From an uncultured Porphyromonadaceae bacterium (GTDB taxonomy: Bacteria; Bacteroidota; Bacteroidia; Bacteroidales; Muribaculaceae): DNA of 41,809 nucleotides. The position numbers and the translations under genes were made by a program. A model generated the notes under the pieces. It was not told the origin of the DNA, searched no databases, and worked only from the letters and a program-made list of their open reading frames with translations. Shown here in pieces: positions 1 to 8,269 of the stretch. Within the stretch, counting starts at the first letter, position 1, and each line of letters begins with the position of its first letter. The stretch is taken from NCBI GenBank assembly GCA_947177405.1, contig CAMWUJ010000022.1, forward strand, positions 1-41,809, in the 5' to 3' direction.

Positions 1-791
1 ATCCAGTCTTTCATATACATCGGCACATGGCTCTTTGCCTGTAGTTCGGCAAAGTCAAGATAGAGGTTGACAATGCGGTTGAGCATATCAACTTCCTCCT
101 CCGAAAGATAGTTCTTGGCAATCTCAGCCTCTTGTTTGGTCGGTAATGCACCGCGCCATGTAGTCAGACCCATAAAGTCGTTTTTGGCATTCGCTCGGTC
201 ATAAATCACTTCTGCTGCAGTGTGTCCGTGAGCGGCAAAGTGCATCTTATTCTGCACTGTCTTGAAGAACTGCTGGGTTGTTTCGGTGCGAGGGTCATAG
301 TCAATACTGAGGGCGTATATTTCAAGAACCTTACGGTAGAACATCTTTTCCGAACTGCGAATGTCGCGGATTCTCGCAAGCAGCTCATCGAAATAATTCC
401 CGTGTCCGGCATTTTTAAGCAGGTCATCATTCAGTGCAAATCCCTTGATCATGTATTCCTTCAACACCTGAGTAGCCCACTGACGGAACTGCACGCCCCG
501 ATGCGAATTGACACGATACCCGACACTGATAATCATGTCGAGGTTATAGTAAGAAACGGTGTAGGTTTTCCCATCGGCAGCAGTTGTTGCATTTTCTGCA
601 ACAACTGAATTTCGCTGTAACTCACCACTTTCAAGTATATTCTTTATATGTCTTGAAATGGTCGACTTGTTGCGTTGAAACAGCTCCGCCATCTGGTCGG
701 CAGTAAGCCACACAGACTCATTGGCAAGTCGAACCTCAATCTTCGTCTCGCCTCCCTGCGTCTGAAATAATATTATCTGTCCGTTTTCCAT
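1..791 (-). CDS. RhuM family protein, 3' end beyond the window
   Basis: The reading frame starts at an ATG (complement of 789-791), runs open to base 1 and so is partial, with 263 residues visible; RhuM proteins are usually about 330-350 residues. The N-terminus begins MENGQIILFQTQGGETKIEV and continues into a helix-turn-helix-like stretch (LTADQMAELFQRNKSTISRH, about residues 29-48). This is followed by the conserved GYRVNSHRGVQFRQWA segment and a KNYLSEEEV segment typical of the family. RhuM proteins are found in pathogenicity and defence islands, often inside type I restriction loci, and their biochemical role is not established. It is the last visible gene of the minus-strand island. A 24-codon copy of its 5' end lies at 1984-2076. 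Confidence 0.85.
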   Translation of the reverse strand, partial: MENGQIILFQTQGGETKIEVRLANESVWLTADQMAELFQRNKSTISRHIKNILESGELQRNSVVAENATTAADGKTYTVSYYNLDMIISVGYRVNSHRGVQFRQWATQVLKEYMIKGFALNDDLLKNAGHGNYFDELLARIRDIRSSEKMFYRKVLEIYALSIDYDPRTETTQQFFKTVQNKMHFAAHGHTAAEVIYDRANAKNDFMGLTTWRGALPTKQEAEIAKNYLSEEEVDMLNRIVNLYLDFAELQAKSHVPMYMKDW

Positions 792-846
792 ATTGAATCA
801 ATTTATTCATTTGATAGTCACTCTTAGCGCATATCAGCATGTCTGT

Positions 847-1893
847 TCATCCTTTGAGGCGTTTAAAGTTCTCCTTCGTTTGCTCAATTTCTCGTTTTAA
901 CTCCTCTTCAGTAGGAAGAATCAGCTTGTATTTTGATGCAAATACTCCAATATCATTTTGATTGCCTAAAGTATATTCAATCACAGTATCATTCTTTTCT
1001 GCACACAAAATGATTCCTACGGTTGGATTATCATCGGGTGAACAGATCTCCCGATTAAAATAGTTGACATATAGTTGCATTTGTCCTATATCGGCATAAC
1101 CAGCCTTAGTCATTTTCAGATCTATTATCACATAGCAACGAGCCGGGATATTGTAAAATACCAAATCCGGATAGAAATGATCACCCTCCAATGTAAATCT
1201 TTTCTGTCGCCCTACGAAAGCGAAGCCTCTTCCAAGTTCGAGAAGAAATTCTTCAATATGAGTCAGAATGGCACTTTCAAGCTCTTTTTCTTGCAATGCA
1301 GGATCCTTTTTCATATCAAGAAACTCAAGCACGAATGGATCATGCACTAATTTCAATGGGTCGAATTTTTCAGGATTAACAGGAAGATTTCTTTTTATTA
1401 TTTCACGAACTTCTCTATCATCTCGATGCGAAGCAAGGAGTCGTTCATAATACTGTGTTTCAATTTGCCTTTCAAGCTGCCGGACACTCCAGCCTCCCTT
1501 GGCTGCCTCCTCTAAGTAATACTCCCTTGCTTTCTTATTGATAACTTTTGTAAGAATACGATAATGCGTCCAACTCAAATCGTCACGCAGTGAGTGACGA
1601 TTTGGGAAAGCATTGTAAAATAGGCGCATATACTTCAGATTGGTTGGAGTAAACCCTTTGCCAAATTCCGAAGTCAACTGCATAGACAATCGTTTGATCA
1701 AATCATCTCCGTATGCAGCTCGTTCTTCGCCACCTTGAGCATCAACGATCAGGTTGCCTATATGCCAATAAGCCTGAACCATCGCTTTATTTACAGTGGT
1801 AGCCACTTTGGTTCTGGCCTCTTTGAGAATCTGACTGATTTGCGAGTACAGATTCTCTGATAATGGATTTTGATTATTTATTATATTGGCCAT
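847..1893 (-). CDS. DUF1016 / YhcG-type PDDEXK nuclease family protein
   Basis: Starting at the ATG at 1893, the protein has about 348 residues; a GTG at 1929 would add 12 residues but is less likely. The N-terminal half is a DUF1016_N helical domain (VNKAMVQAYWHIGNLIV, with a later WTHYRILTKV segment). The C-terminal half carries a PDDEXK nuclease core seen as HFYPDLVFYN followed by YVIIDLKM, giving the Asp and the D-x-K catalytic pair. Family members cluster with type I restriction genes and are thought to be DNA nucleases linked to recombination or defence; that role is inferred. The gene lies between a complete RhuM gene and a relic of a RhuM start, so it may have been inserted with a duplication. 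Confidence 0.88.
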   Translation of the reverse strand: MANIINNQNPLSENLYSQISQILKEARTKVATTVNKAMVQAYWHIGNLIVDAQGGEERAAYGDDLIKRLSMQLTSEFGKGFTPTNLKYMRLFYNAFPNRHSLRDDLSWTHYRILTKVINKKAREYYLEEAAKGGWSVRQLERQIETQYYERLLASHRDDREVREIIKRNLPVNPEKFDPLKLVHDPFVLEFLDMKKDPALQEKELESAILTHIEEFLLELGRGFAFVGRQKRFTLEGDHFYPDLVFYNIPARCYVIIDLKMTKAGYADIGQMQLYVNYFNREICSPDDNPTVGIILCAEKNDTVIEYTLGNQNDIGVFASKYKLILPTEEELKREIEQTKENFKRLKG

Positions 1894-1983
1894 TATTGAA
1901 CGATTTTGAATTTGTGAGACATGTCTCACATTTTTAATTAATACAATAGATTATGTGGCTTTCAGATAAGTGCTCTAAATATA

Positions 1984-2076
1984 CTACAAATAACATCCTT
2001 CTTTATTGGCAAGCCGAACCTCAATCTTCGTCTCGCCTCCCTGTGTCTGAAACAATATTATCTGGCCGTTATCCAT
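1984..2076 (-). pseudogene. Relic of the 5' end of a RhuM gene (30 codons)
   Basis: A short frame from an ATG at 2076 to a TAG at 1984-1986 encodes 30 residues. Its first 24 codons match the start of the RhuM gene at 791, giving MDNGQIILFQTQGGETKIEV and then RLAN, where the complete gene differs only at residue 2. The nucleotide match also covers nearly the whole stretch, about 1994-2076 against 719-791, with only a few substitutions. After RLAN the frame diverges and stops. This is best read as a duplication remnant or the scar of an insertion that placed the DUF1016 gene next to RhuM. It is unlikely to be functional. Confidence 0.75.
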
Positions 2077-2160
2077 ACAATATTTAATATAATATGCCTA
2101 TGATCTCATTCTTCTGAATGAAATTTTTATCTACTAAATCAAGGCTATAATGAGATTATG

Positions 2161-2604
2161 CTATTGAATTGAATCGGTAAAAATAAGTTTAGTTTGACTT
2201 TTAGGCCAAAATTTGGTTGTTATTGTGTCGCCAGATATTTTGTAGCTATAATCAAACTGATAATATTTCTTCGCTTGAAGTATGATGGTCTCATATACTT
2301 CTGACTGTTCTCTATAAATATGATATAATGAGTCTAATTCATTATAAGTAACAGGTTTTTTTGTCTCAGTATTTATAAGATACCTTCTAATGTAGTATTC
2401 TCCTGTTGAGTCAATACGTTCTTCAAACAAGTCTTTTGTAAGACTGGTGTTTAACATCAATTGGTCAATAATTCTATTATTTTCTTCAATTTGTCGAGAA
2501 TAGCTATAGTTAGCATATATTAAGTAGACAGTTAATACTATCAAAATCGCCATAGAGATAGGATAGACGAATTGATTAATACGATTATAGTGTTTTTTTG
2601 TCAT
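2161..2604 (-). CDS. Hypothetical single-pass membrane protein (147 aa), third gene of a coupled cassette
   Basis: I do not recognise a family. The N-terminus is short and basic (MTKKHYNR), followed by one transmembrane helix at about residues 13-33 (SMAILIVLTVYLIYANY). The remaining roughly 110 residues are polar and tyrosine-rich, with a short heptad-like stretch (RQIEENNRIIDQL). By the positive-inside rule the long C-terminal part should lie outside the cytoplasm. Its ATG overlaps the stop codon of the upstream gene (2601-2604, ATGA), so translation is probably coupled. The gene is AT-rich like its two upstream partners and sits downstream of hsdR, which suggests cargo of the defence island. 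Function unknown. Confidence 0.7.
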   Translation of the reverse strand: MTKKHYNRINQFVYPISMAILIVLTVYLIYANYSYSRQIEENNRIIDQLMLNTSLTKDLFEERIDSTGEYYIRRYLINTETKKPVTYNELDSLYHIYREQSEVYETIILQAKKYYQFDYSYKISGDTITTKFWPKSQTKLIFTDSIQ

Positions 2605-2960
2605 TTCTTTTTAGTTTTAAGTTCTCGAACTTGTTGTCTTAACTCATTATTTTCACCTTTTAATTCAAAGATTTCAAGGTTGAAATCATGAATTTCTTTC
2701 TCGTGCATTTTTTCGACTTCAATAATTCGCTCACGATATTGATTTATCTTGTCTTGGTACTCAATTTTGGAATTATTGTTTCCGACGTAAATGCCCCCTG
2801 CAAAACCTGCTCCAACAAGAGAACATCCTGCAAGAATAAGTTGCCACGTTTTGGTGACTTTTTCAATTTTTTCAGTGTTATTTGATTGCTGAATTTGACC
2901 TGAGGTTTGAAGCGGTATATTACTACGCAGCTTTCGTTTTGATTTAGAAGTTCGTGACAT
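2601..2960 (-). CDS. Hypothetical membrane-anchored coiled-coil protein (119 aa)
   Basis: The protein has three visible parts: a very basic N-terminus (residues 1-36, SRTSKSKRKLRS), a Gly-rich transmembrane helix at about 38-60 (LILAGCSLVGAGFAGGIYVG, with small-residue packing), and a charged coiled coil from about 64 to the end (heptads in YRERIIEVEKMHEKEIHDF and ENNELRQQV). Its ATG shares one base with the stop of the upstream HEPN-like gene (TAATG at 2958-2962), and its own stop overlaps the next ATG. The architecture resembles oligomerising membrane adaptors or effectors found in phage-defence cassettes, but this is inference from layout only. No family was recognised. Confidence 0.7.
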   Translation of the reverse strand: MSRTSKSKRKLRSNIPLQTSGQIQQSNNTEKIEKVTKTWQLILAGCSLVGAGFAGGIYVGNNNSKIEYQDKINQYRERIIEVEKMHEKEIHDFNLEIFELKGENNELRQQVRELKTKKK

Positions 2961-3664
2961 TAGATTATTTTATTATAGTCAACAAAACCATGGTTATCTA
3001 TAAGTTTGATATTTGAAGATTCTTTTCCTACAGAGTATATACACTCTACCAAATCTCCAATGATTTGAATAATAGTTTCGTATCCAGCTGATTGGTGCGG
3101 AAAGTTTTTTGAGAAACAATGCTGTTTCCCGTGATAAGTCACAGATTCATCTGAATGTGTATGGATGCCATTATTATGGATTGTATTCCTTACCTTACTT
3201 AAAATATCATTAGCCTTATACCAATTAGTGTCTTTGTCAAAATTGAAATAATCAAACATGGAGTCGACTAATTTTGCAAATGAAAAAGGAACTTTTATTT
3301 GCAACTGATTGCAAACAGCTCTATAAAAACTTTCTACTACGCTTTGGATAAAAATCACTAATGCATGTTTTGTTCGTTGAAGATAATCAATAGCTATTCT
3401 TTTTGAATCACTTACAGACGTATTAAATAATTCACTTACATATTGAGGATTAATAATATATCGTAAAAAGAGTGCTACATTTGTATCATGATATATTATG
3501 AGCCTATCAATCTGCTCAAAAATAGTTACCCTATAATCTTTTACAATATCATAGTTATAACTTTCTACTAATGATTGCCTTGCTGATAAAGCTTTGAATC
3601 GCAATTGCTCTAGTTCATTCAGATATCGGTGTATAAGCTGAACTGGATGGGTAGTTGTGTCCAT
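2960..3664 (-). CDS. HEPN-like helical protein (234 aa), first gene of a three-gene cassette
   Basis: The protein is almost entirely alpha-helical. A long helix (about 98-120, VIFIQSVVESFYRAVCNQL) is followed by KVRNTIHNNGIHTH at about 157-170. The RNxxH core (Arg159, Asn160, His163) resembles the Arg-Asn...His motif of HEPN ribonuclease-type domains, with slightly shorter spacing than the classical R-x4-6-H. HEPN proteins often act as RNases in toxin-antitoxin and abortive-infection systems, so an RNA-cleaving effector is plausible but unproven. The gene starts 43 bases after the hsdR stop on the same strand and is translationally coupled to two membrane-protein genes. No specific family could be named with confidence. 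Confidence 0.65.
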   Translation of the reverse strand: MDTTTHPVQLIHRYLNELEQLRFKALSARQSLVESYNYDIVKDYRVTIFEQIDRLIIYHDTNVALFLRYIINPQYVSELFNTSVSDSKRIAIDYLQRTKHALVIFIQSVVESFYRAVCNQLQIKVPFSFAKLVDSMFDYFNFDKDTNWYKANDILSKVRNTIHNNGIHTHSDESVTYHGKQHCFSKNFPHQSAGYETIIQIIGDLVECIYSVGKESSNIKLIDNHGFVDYNKII

Positions 3665-3707
3665 ATACTTTAAATCGGAATATTATTAGAAATCTTATAT
3701 ATCTGAT

Positions 3708-6700
3708 TTAGGGTTCTGCTGCTATTGAGGGGGTAACTGAATATGGGGAATCGTAGCCACGGGGTTGGCTATACGAGTTTTCTTTGAAGTTCTCGACTTG
3801 TTCAAGGACTTTTTCAAAAACTACGCCGTCCCACTGAGGAGGGTAGCCGTTCTTCCAAAACAGTTTTGTCAACTGATTGGCAAGACGATCTCGAACTTTA
3901 GAGTTGTTGAGCCAATCGGCGTAGAGCGATGAATCATCAACAAGCTTTTTTATTTTCTTGGCAAGTTCAATACACATCTCGTTGGGATATTCAAAAGGAG
4001 GGTCAGCATTATCGCGTACCTCTATAAGAATATCATAGAAAGCTTTTTCTTGGAAAGAAATACCGAGTTTCTTGAACTCCATTTTATCCGCTTGCAACTC
4101 CACGAACAGCGATTTTAGTTGATCAGTAAGAGCCATAATCCGGTCTTCTACCATATTTACGGTTGAATTGACTGCCGAGCCGGTAACTTGGTTGACATAA
4201 GCAAGAGAGTCGCGGTTATGATACTCCTCAACGGTGGCCTGAAGAAGTTTATAGAAATGTTCAGCACGAGTCTTATTCGTCTTCTTGTACTCCTTGATAG
4301 CCTTGCGAAGGAGTTTGACAAGAAGTTCAAATTTTGTGCAGGGCATTTTCACATCCTCAAGTTCCTTCAGAAAATCATCGCCGTAAATGTCAATCTTCCC
4401 CTTCATATCGAAAATGGTTTCTACACTACTGCAGGAGATAGCTTCCTTAACCATTTGCTCGACATGGCGATTCATATTTTCTACGTCGTGGTGGCTATCT
4501 GTAATTTTGACAAGATAAGAATATATCCCCATCAACAACTGTGCCCAAGCGATTTCATCATCACTAAGCACACCTGCCGGATTACATATATTGTAAGCCG
4601 CTTTCAATCGCTTAACGTGCGACTTAAAGGCTGTTGTTGGTTTCACGCTACCTTCATACTCAACTCCTTTGGCTTCTTCCATCAAAAGGAACTCCACAGC
4701 TCCCTGTAAACATTGAAGTCGAACCAAAGCATTATCACCGAAGAAGTCGGAGAAATCAAAGCCGTGAGTAATCTGCTTCAGTATCTTCAACTCATTTCTG
4801 AAAGCTTCAAGTGCGAGGTTGACATCTCCGATATCTCCGGGCTCATCTCCGCCATACTTTTTCATGGCTTGTTGGAGATTTGAATGTATGCCGAGATAGT
4901 CGATGATGATGCCGTTCTTCTTCACATCACCGCTTATGCGGTTGCCGTCATCGTCAAGAACAACATTCGAGAATTTACGATTTACGCGACTGATAGTTTG
5001 AATAAGAGTATGCTTCTGCAACGGCTTATCGTTGAAAAGCATATTAAGACTTGGTACGTCAAAGCCAGTAATCCACATATCTACAACGATTACGATGTGG
5101 AAATTGCTCCTCTCGTCTTTGAATAACCGATCAAGGTTTTTACGGTGCTGTTTGTCACCCAAAAGGTCATACATGGCTCTGGGATCGTTTTGGTCACGAG
5201 TGGCAACTACATTAACAAACGGCACCTCCTCCATTGTGCGGAGCTCATCCTCTGTGTACTTACTATCATCAAGAGCCTTAACTGCGTGCCCCCATTCAGG
5301 CCTGAGCCCTATAATGGTGTTGTATAGATTGAATGCAATTGTGCGGTCGCTGCAAACAATCATTGCCTTTTGCAGCAGTTCCGGTTGATCTTCAATGCGC
5401 TTGTCATAGTATGCGACGATATCTCGAGCCATACGTTCAAGACGGTCGGGATTTCCAAGAATGACATTTAGGCTTGACATGGCTCGTTTACTCGTGTCAA
5501 TATCATCTGTCTTAGCACCTTCTTCCTCGCAGGTTTTATAATATTGCTCGATAAGGTTACTTTGCTCCTTATCGAGATTCACATGAACAAGACGAGGCTC
5601 GTAACTTATATCAACAGTAATGTTGTCTTCACGAGCCTGTCGCATAGAGTAACTATCTACGATACCCCCGAAAACGTGTATGGTTTCGTCGACGGGGGTT
5701 CCCGTAAAACCCACATAAGTCGCGTTAGGAAGTGCATCTCGCAGATATTTGGCAAACCCGTAAGTGATGAAAGCTCCAAGTTTGCTGTCATCCATCTGCT
5801 CGGTAACGCCCTTTTCTTGATACTCTTTCTTGCGGTCGACAATACGGAGTTTCGAGCCTGTATTATTTTGTGTACGATGTGCTTCATCTGAAATGCAGAT
5901 GATGTTACTGCGCTCGCTCAAAAGCCCGGTTTCTGACGAGAACTTTTGAATGGTTGTGATGTAGACCCCACCTTGTTCGCGTAATGATAGCTCCTTACCT
6001 AAATCTTCACGACTGTCAAAGGTGCGTACCTGACCATTACTGAGAAAGTTTATAGAGTTGGCAAACAGTTTGCCTGTCTGACTTTCGAGATCTTCACGGT
6101 CAACGATAATAAGCACGGTAGGACTACCAACTTTATCCTTACATCTCAAAGCAAGTTGGCGAGCAAGGAAAAGCATAGTGTAGGTCTTTCCGCAACCGGT
6201 AGCACCAAAGTATGTGCCGCCTTTACCATCTCCGCCATTTGAACGAAGATGCAGCATGATGTTATCGCGAAGGCGTCGGGTAGCAAAAAACTGAGGATAG
6301 CGGCATACTACCTCTATCTCTTTACCCTCATCTGCTTTTTGCAGTGCATATTCTTTATCCGGGAAATAAACAAAATCACGGATAATGCTTAAAAGTCGTT
6401 TGGGTGTCAACGCACCCTTAACCAATGAAAGAAGTTCATTAATGCCTTTTGCTGGTTTGTCTTCATTGTTGACTTTCTTCCATGAATAGAAGAACTCATA
6501 ATCGGCAAATACGTTGCCCAGTCGAGAATTTGAGCCGTCGGAAATTATAGCGAGAGCGCAGTATTTCAACAGATTCATAATATCCCGACGATAACGCACG
6601 GTAATCTGCGAATGAGCGTCGCGAATAGTTGCGTTTTCGTCGGTTGGGTTCTTCAATTCGAGGATAGCGACCGGTATACCATTTACAAACAGCATCACAT

Positions 6701-7118
6701 CAGGGATACGCACTTCGTTTCCTTGATGCATTTCAAATTGATTTACGACCCGAAATATGTTGTTATCCCAATGGTCAAAGTCAATGTAATCAAAGTGAAA
6801 GGCACTTGCTCTGCCATCAGGGTAAGAGAAATCAAAGCCTACTCGATAGAGTTCAACTGTATTAAAGGTTGCCTCATAATCGGTTGAACCGCCACTGTTG
6901 CGAAGCCTTGCGATAATGGCGTTTATTTCATCATCGGTAAGATCTTTATCTTTATAGTGAAACTTTATGAAACTGCGCAAATCATCTTCGATAAGGGCTT
7001 CATCGACACGGCGGTTGTGGACTTGCTCTCCGTGAGTGTATTGCCACCCCTCGGCTTGGAGCAGTTCAACAACCGCTTTTTCATATTCGCTTTCGTAGTA
7101 TTTTCCCTTTTTGCTCAT
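3708..7118 (-). CDS. hsdR: Type I restriction enzyme, R (restriction/translocase) subunit
   Basis: HsdR cuts DNA after ATP-driven translocation when the HsdM2S complex finds unmethylated target sites. From the ATG at 7118 the protein is 1136 residues, normal for the family. It shows the N-terminal endonuclease core (IPDVMLFVNGIPVAILELK, Asp near 140 and E-L-K near 154-156). SF2 helicase motifs follow: Walker A GATGCGKT at about 305-312, DEAH at about 411-414, and the later ITGFDVPSLN and QTISRVNR motifs. The ATG overlaps the hsdS stop (ATGA, 7115-7118), which favours this start over an upstream TTG at 7157. All catalytic motifs look intact. Confidence 0.97.
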   Translation of the reverse strand: MSKKGKYYESEYEKAVVELLQAEGWQYTHGEQVHNRRVDEALIEDDLRSFIKFHYKDKDLTDDEINAIIARLRNSGGSTDYEATFNTVELYRVGFDFSYPDGRASAFHFDYIDFDHWDNNIFRVVNQFEMHQGNEVRIPDVMLFVNGIPVAILELKNPTDENATIRDAHSQITVRYRRDIMNLLKYCALAIISDGSNSRLGNVFADYEFFYSWKKVNNEDKPAKGINELLSLVKGALTPKRLLSIIRDFVYFPDKEYALQKADEGKEIEVVCRYPQFFATRRLRDNIMLHLRSNGGDGKGGTYFGATGCGKTYTMLFLARQLALRCKDKVGSPTVLIIVDREDLESQTGKLFANSINFLSNGQVRTFDSREDLGKELSLREQGGVYITTIQKFSSETGLLSERSNIICISDEAHRTQNNTGSKLRIVDRKKEYQEKGVTEQMDDSKLGAFITYGFAKYLRDALPNATYVGFTGTPVDETIHVFGGIVDSYSMRQAREDNITVDISYEPRLVHVNLDKEQSNLIEQYYKTCEEEGAKTDDIDTSKRAMSSLNVILGNPDRLERMARDIVAYYDKRIEDQPELLQKAMIVCSDRTIAFNLYNTIIGLRPEWGHAVKALDDSKYTEDELRTMEEVPFVNVVATRDQNDPRAMYDLLGDKQHRKNLDRLFKDERSNFHIVIVVDMWITGFDVPSLNMLFNDKPLQKHTLIQTISRVNRKFSNVVLDDDGNRISGDVKKNGIIIDYLGIHSNLQQAMKKYGGDEPGDIGDVNLALEAFRNELKILKQITHGFDFSDFFGDNALVRLQCLQGAVEFLLMEEAKGVEYEGSVKPTTAFKSHVKRLKAAYNICNPAGVLSDDEIAWAQLLMGIYSYLVKITDSHHDVENMNRHVEQMVKEAISCSSVETIFDMKGKIDIYGDDFLKELEDVKMPCTKFELLVKLLRKAIKEYKKTNKTRAEHFYKLLQATVEEYHNRDSLAYVNQVTGSAVNSTVNMVEDRIMALTDQLKSLFVELQADKMEFKKLGISFQEKAFYDILIEVRDNADPPFEYPNEMCIELAKKIKKLVDDSSLYADWLNNSKVRDRLANQLTKLFWKNGYPPQWDGVVFEKVLEQVENFKENSYSQPRGYDSPYSVTPSIAAEP

Positions 7119-8269
7119 ACTGCGGAATGTATTATGTACTGCATCAGAGCAGGACAAATTGATTTTAGTTGTTGATTAGCTTCTTCGGCGATATCTTTGG
7201 CGCGACGAGCACAATGGTAGATGTCAACGATAGCGAGCTGAACATCAATTGAGGGTTTTGGCACTTTTACTCGGCACATTTCTGTCCATGAAAAAGTTTC
7301 GCGAGCACTTCCCCAAGAATTGAAGCGTGCATATCTATCAAATTCCGGCCGACAGAACCATAAAAATAAATATGTTGGATCAAACTCATCGAAATCAGAT
7401 GAAGTAAACACAGTTGAAATGGATGAGAGCAAGTAGCAATCTGTAGATTGATTGTGAGCAAGGCTCACCTTATTTCCACGTCGAGAAGTATCTGCTACAT
7501 ATGCAATATCCAAAGGGCGCATTATTTTATATGAAGTAAGAGATACGCCTTCCATATTTGCCTTTGTGGATATAATTTCTTTGGAGGTGGCAAGACCTCT
7601 AACGGATTCTATTTTGAGGTTATTATCCGTATTTCTAACGTCATGCTGTTCAATGTACTCGCCGAGTTCAACCATTGGTGCAGACTGTTTCAGTTCGTCC
7701 ATTTTGGCTTGGCAGAGTTCAAGGAGCGGTTGCGCGATTGCTTCGTTTTCCTCTTTGAGACGGCGAAGACCTTGCCATATATTAACTACTTCCCTTTGAC
7801 GTTTTACATCCGGCTCTCCATCTTTAAATGGCACAGGAATTTGAATATTAATAAAACGGGGCCAATCAAGATTTGAGCGTATACTCGAGTCGCTTATGAA
7901 CCATCCATAACGGTCTGCCTCCTCCCGGTTAAACCATAAGAATAGGTATTCCGGCAAAATTTTTTTATTTGGATTAACAAAGAATGTAGTATACGCAGGA
8001 GAGACAAGTACAGGCTTTTCATTATTCGCCAGAACAATCCGGATGCAAACATCTCTACCTGTCTGCATACCGCTAAATACAAAGGTACCTTTATCAACAA
8101 TTTTGTATTTAGATAAATTTACGCCGTCGAGATTGGCGACAGTAGGCATCATTTGCTTGTCTTTGTTTAAGCCCATAACTGGTAAATCAAGGTTGCGAGA
8201 ATTGGTTTTATCGGAAACAACGATGAAATCGCCAATTTTAACCCATTTGATCTCTTTACTCTGCGTCAT
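7115..8269 (-). CDS. hsdS: Type I restriction enzyme, S (specificity) subunit
   Basis: HsdS carries the two target-recognition domains that set the DNA sequence read by the methylase and restriction complexes. At 384 residues it is on the short side. The two halves look like internal repeats: each has a TRD with a YLFLWF signature (YLFLWFNREEADRYG near 108, YLFLWFCRPEFDRYA near 310). Each then has a conserved helical spacer (VVNIWQGLRRLKEENEAIAQ and IVDIYHCARRAKDIAEEANQ). The ATG at 8269 overlaps the hsdM stop by 14 bases and its stop overlaps the hsdR start. No second or inverted hsdS copy is present in the window. Confidence 0.95.
   Translation of the reverse strand: MTQSKEIKWVKIGDFIVVSDKTNSRNLDLPVMGLNKDKQMMPTVANLDGVNLSKYKIVDKGTFVFSGMQTGRDVCIRIVLANNEKPVLVSPAYTTFFVNPNKKILPEYLFLWFNREEADRYGWFISDSSIRSNLDWPRFINIQIPVPFKDGEPDVKRQREVVNIWQGLRRLKEENEAIAQPLLELCQAKMDELKQSAPMVELGEYIEQHDVRNTDNNLKIESVRGLATSKEIISTKANMEGVSLTSYKIMRPLDIAYVADTSRRGNKVSLAHNQSTDCYLLSSISTVFTSSDFDEFDPTYLFLWFCRPEFDRYARFNSWGSARETFSWTEMCRVKVPKPSIDVQLAIVDIYHCARRAKDIAEEANQQLKSICPALMQYIIHSAV

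Noticed and set aside
7119..7157. Upstream TTG start for hsdR
   Set aside because: The ATG at 7118 overlaps the hsdS stop as ATGA and gives the usual HsdR start; the extension only covers hsdS sequence.
7115..8269. Phase-variable hsdS shuffling
   Set aside because: Only one hsdS is present and no inverted second copy, partial TRD or recombinase gene is seen in the window.
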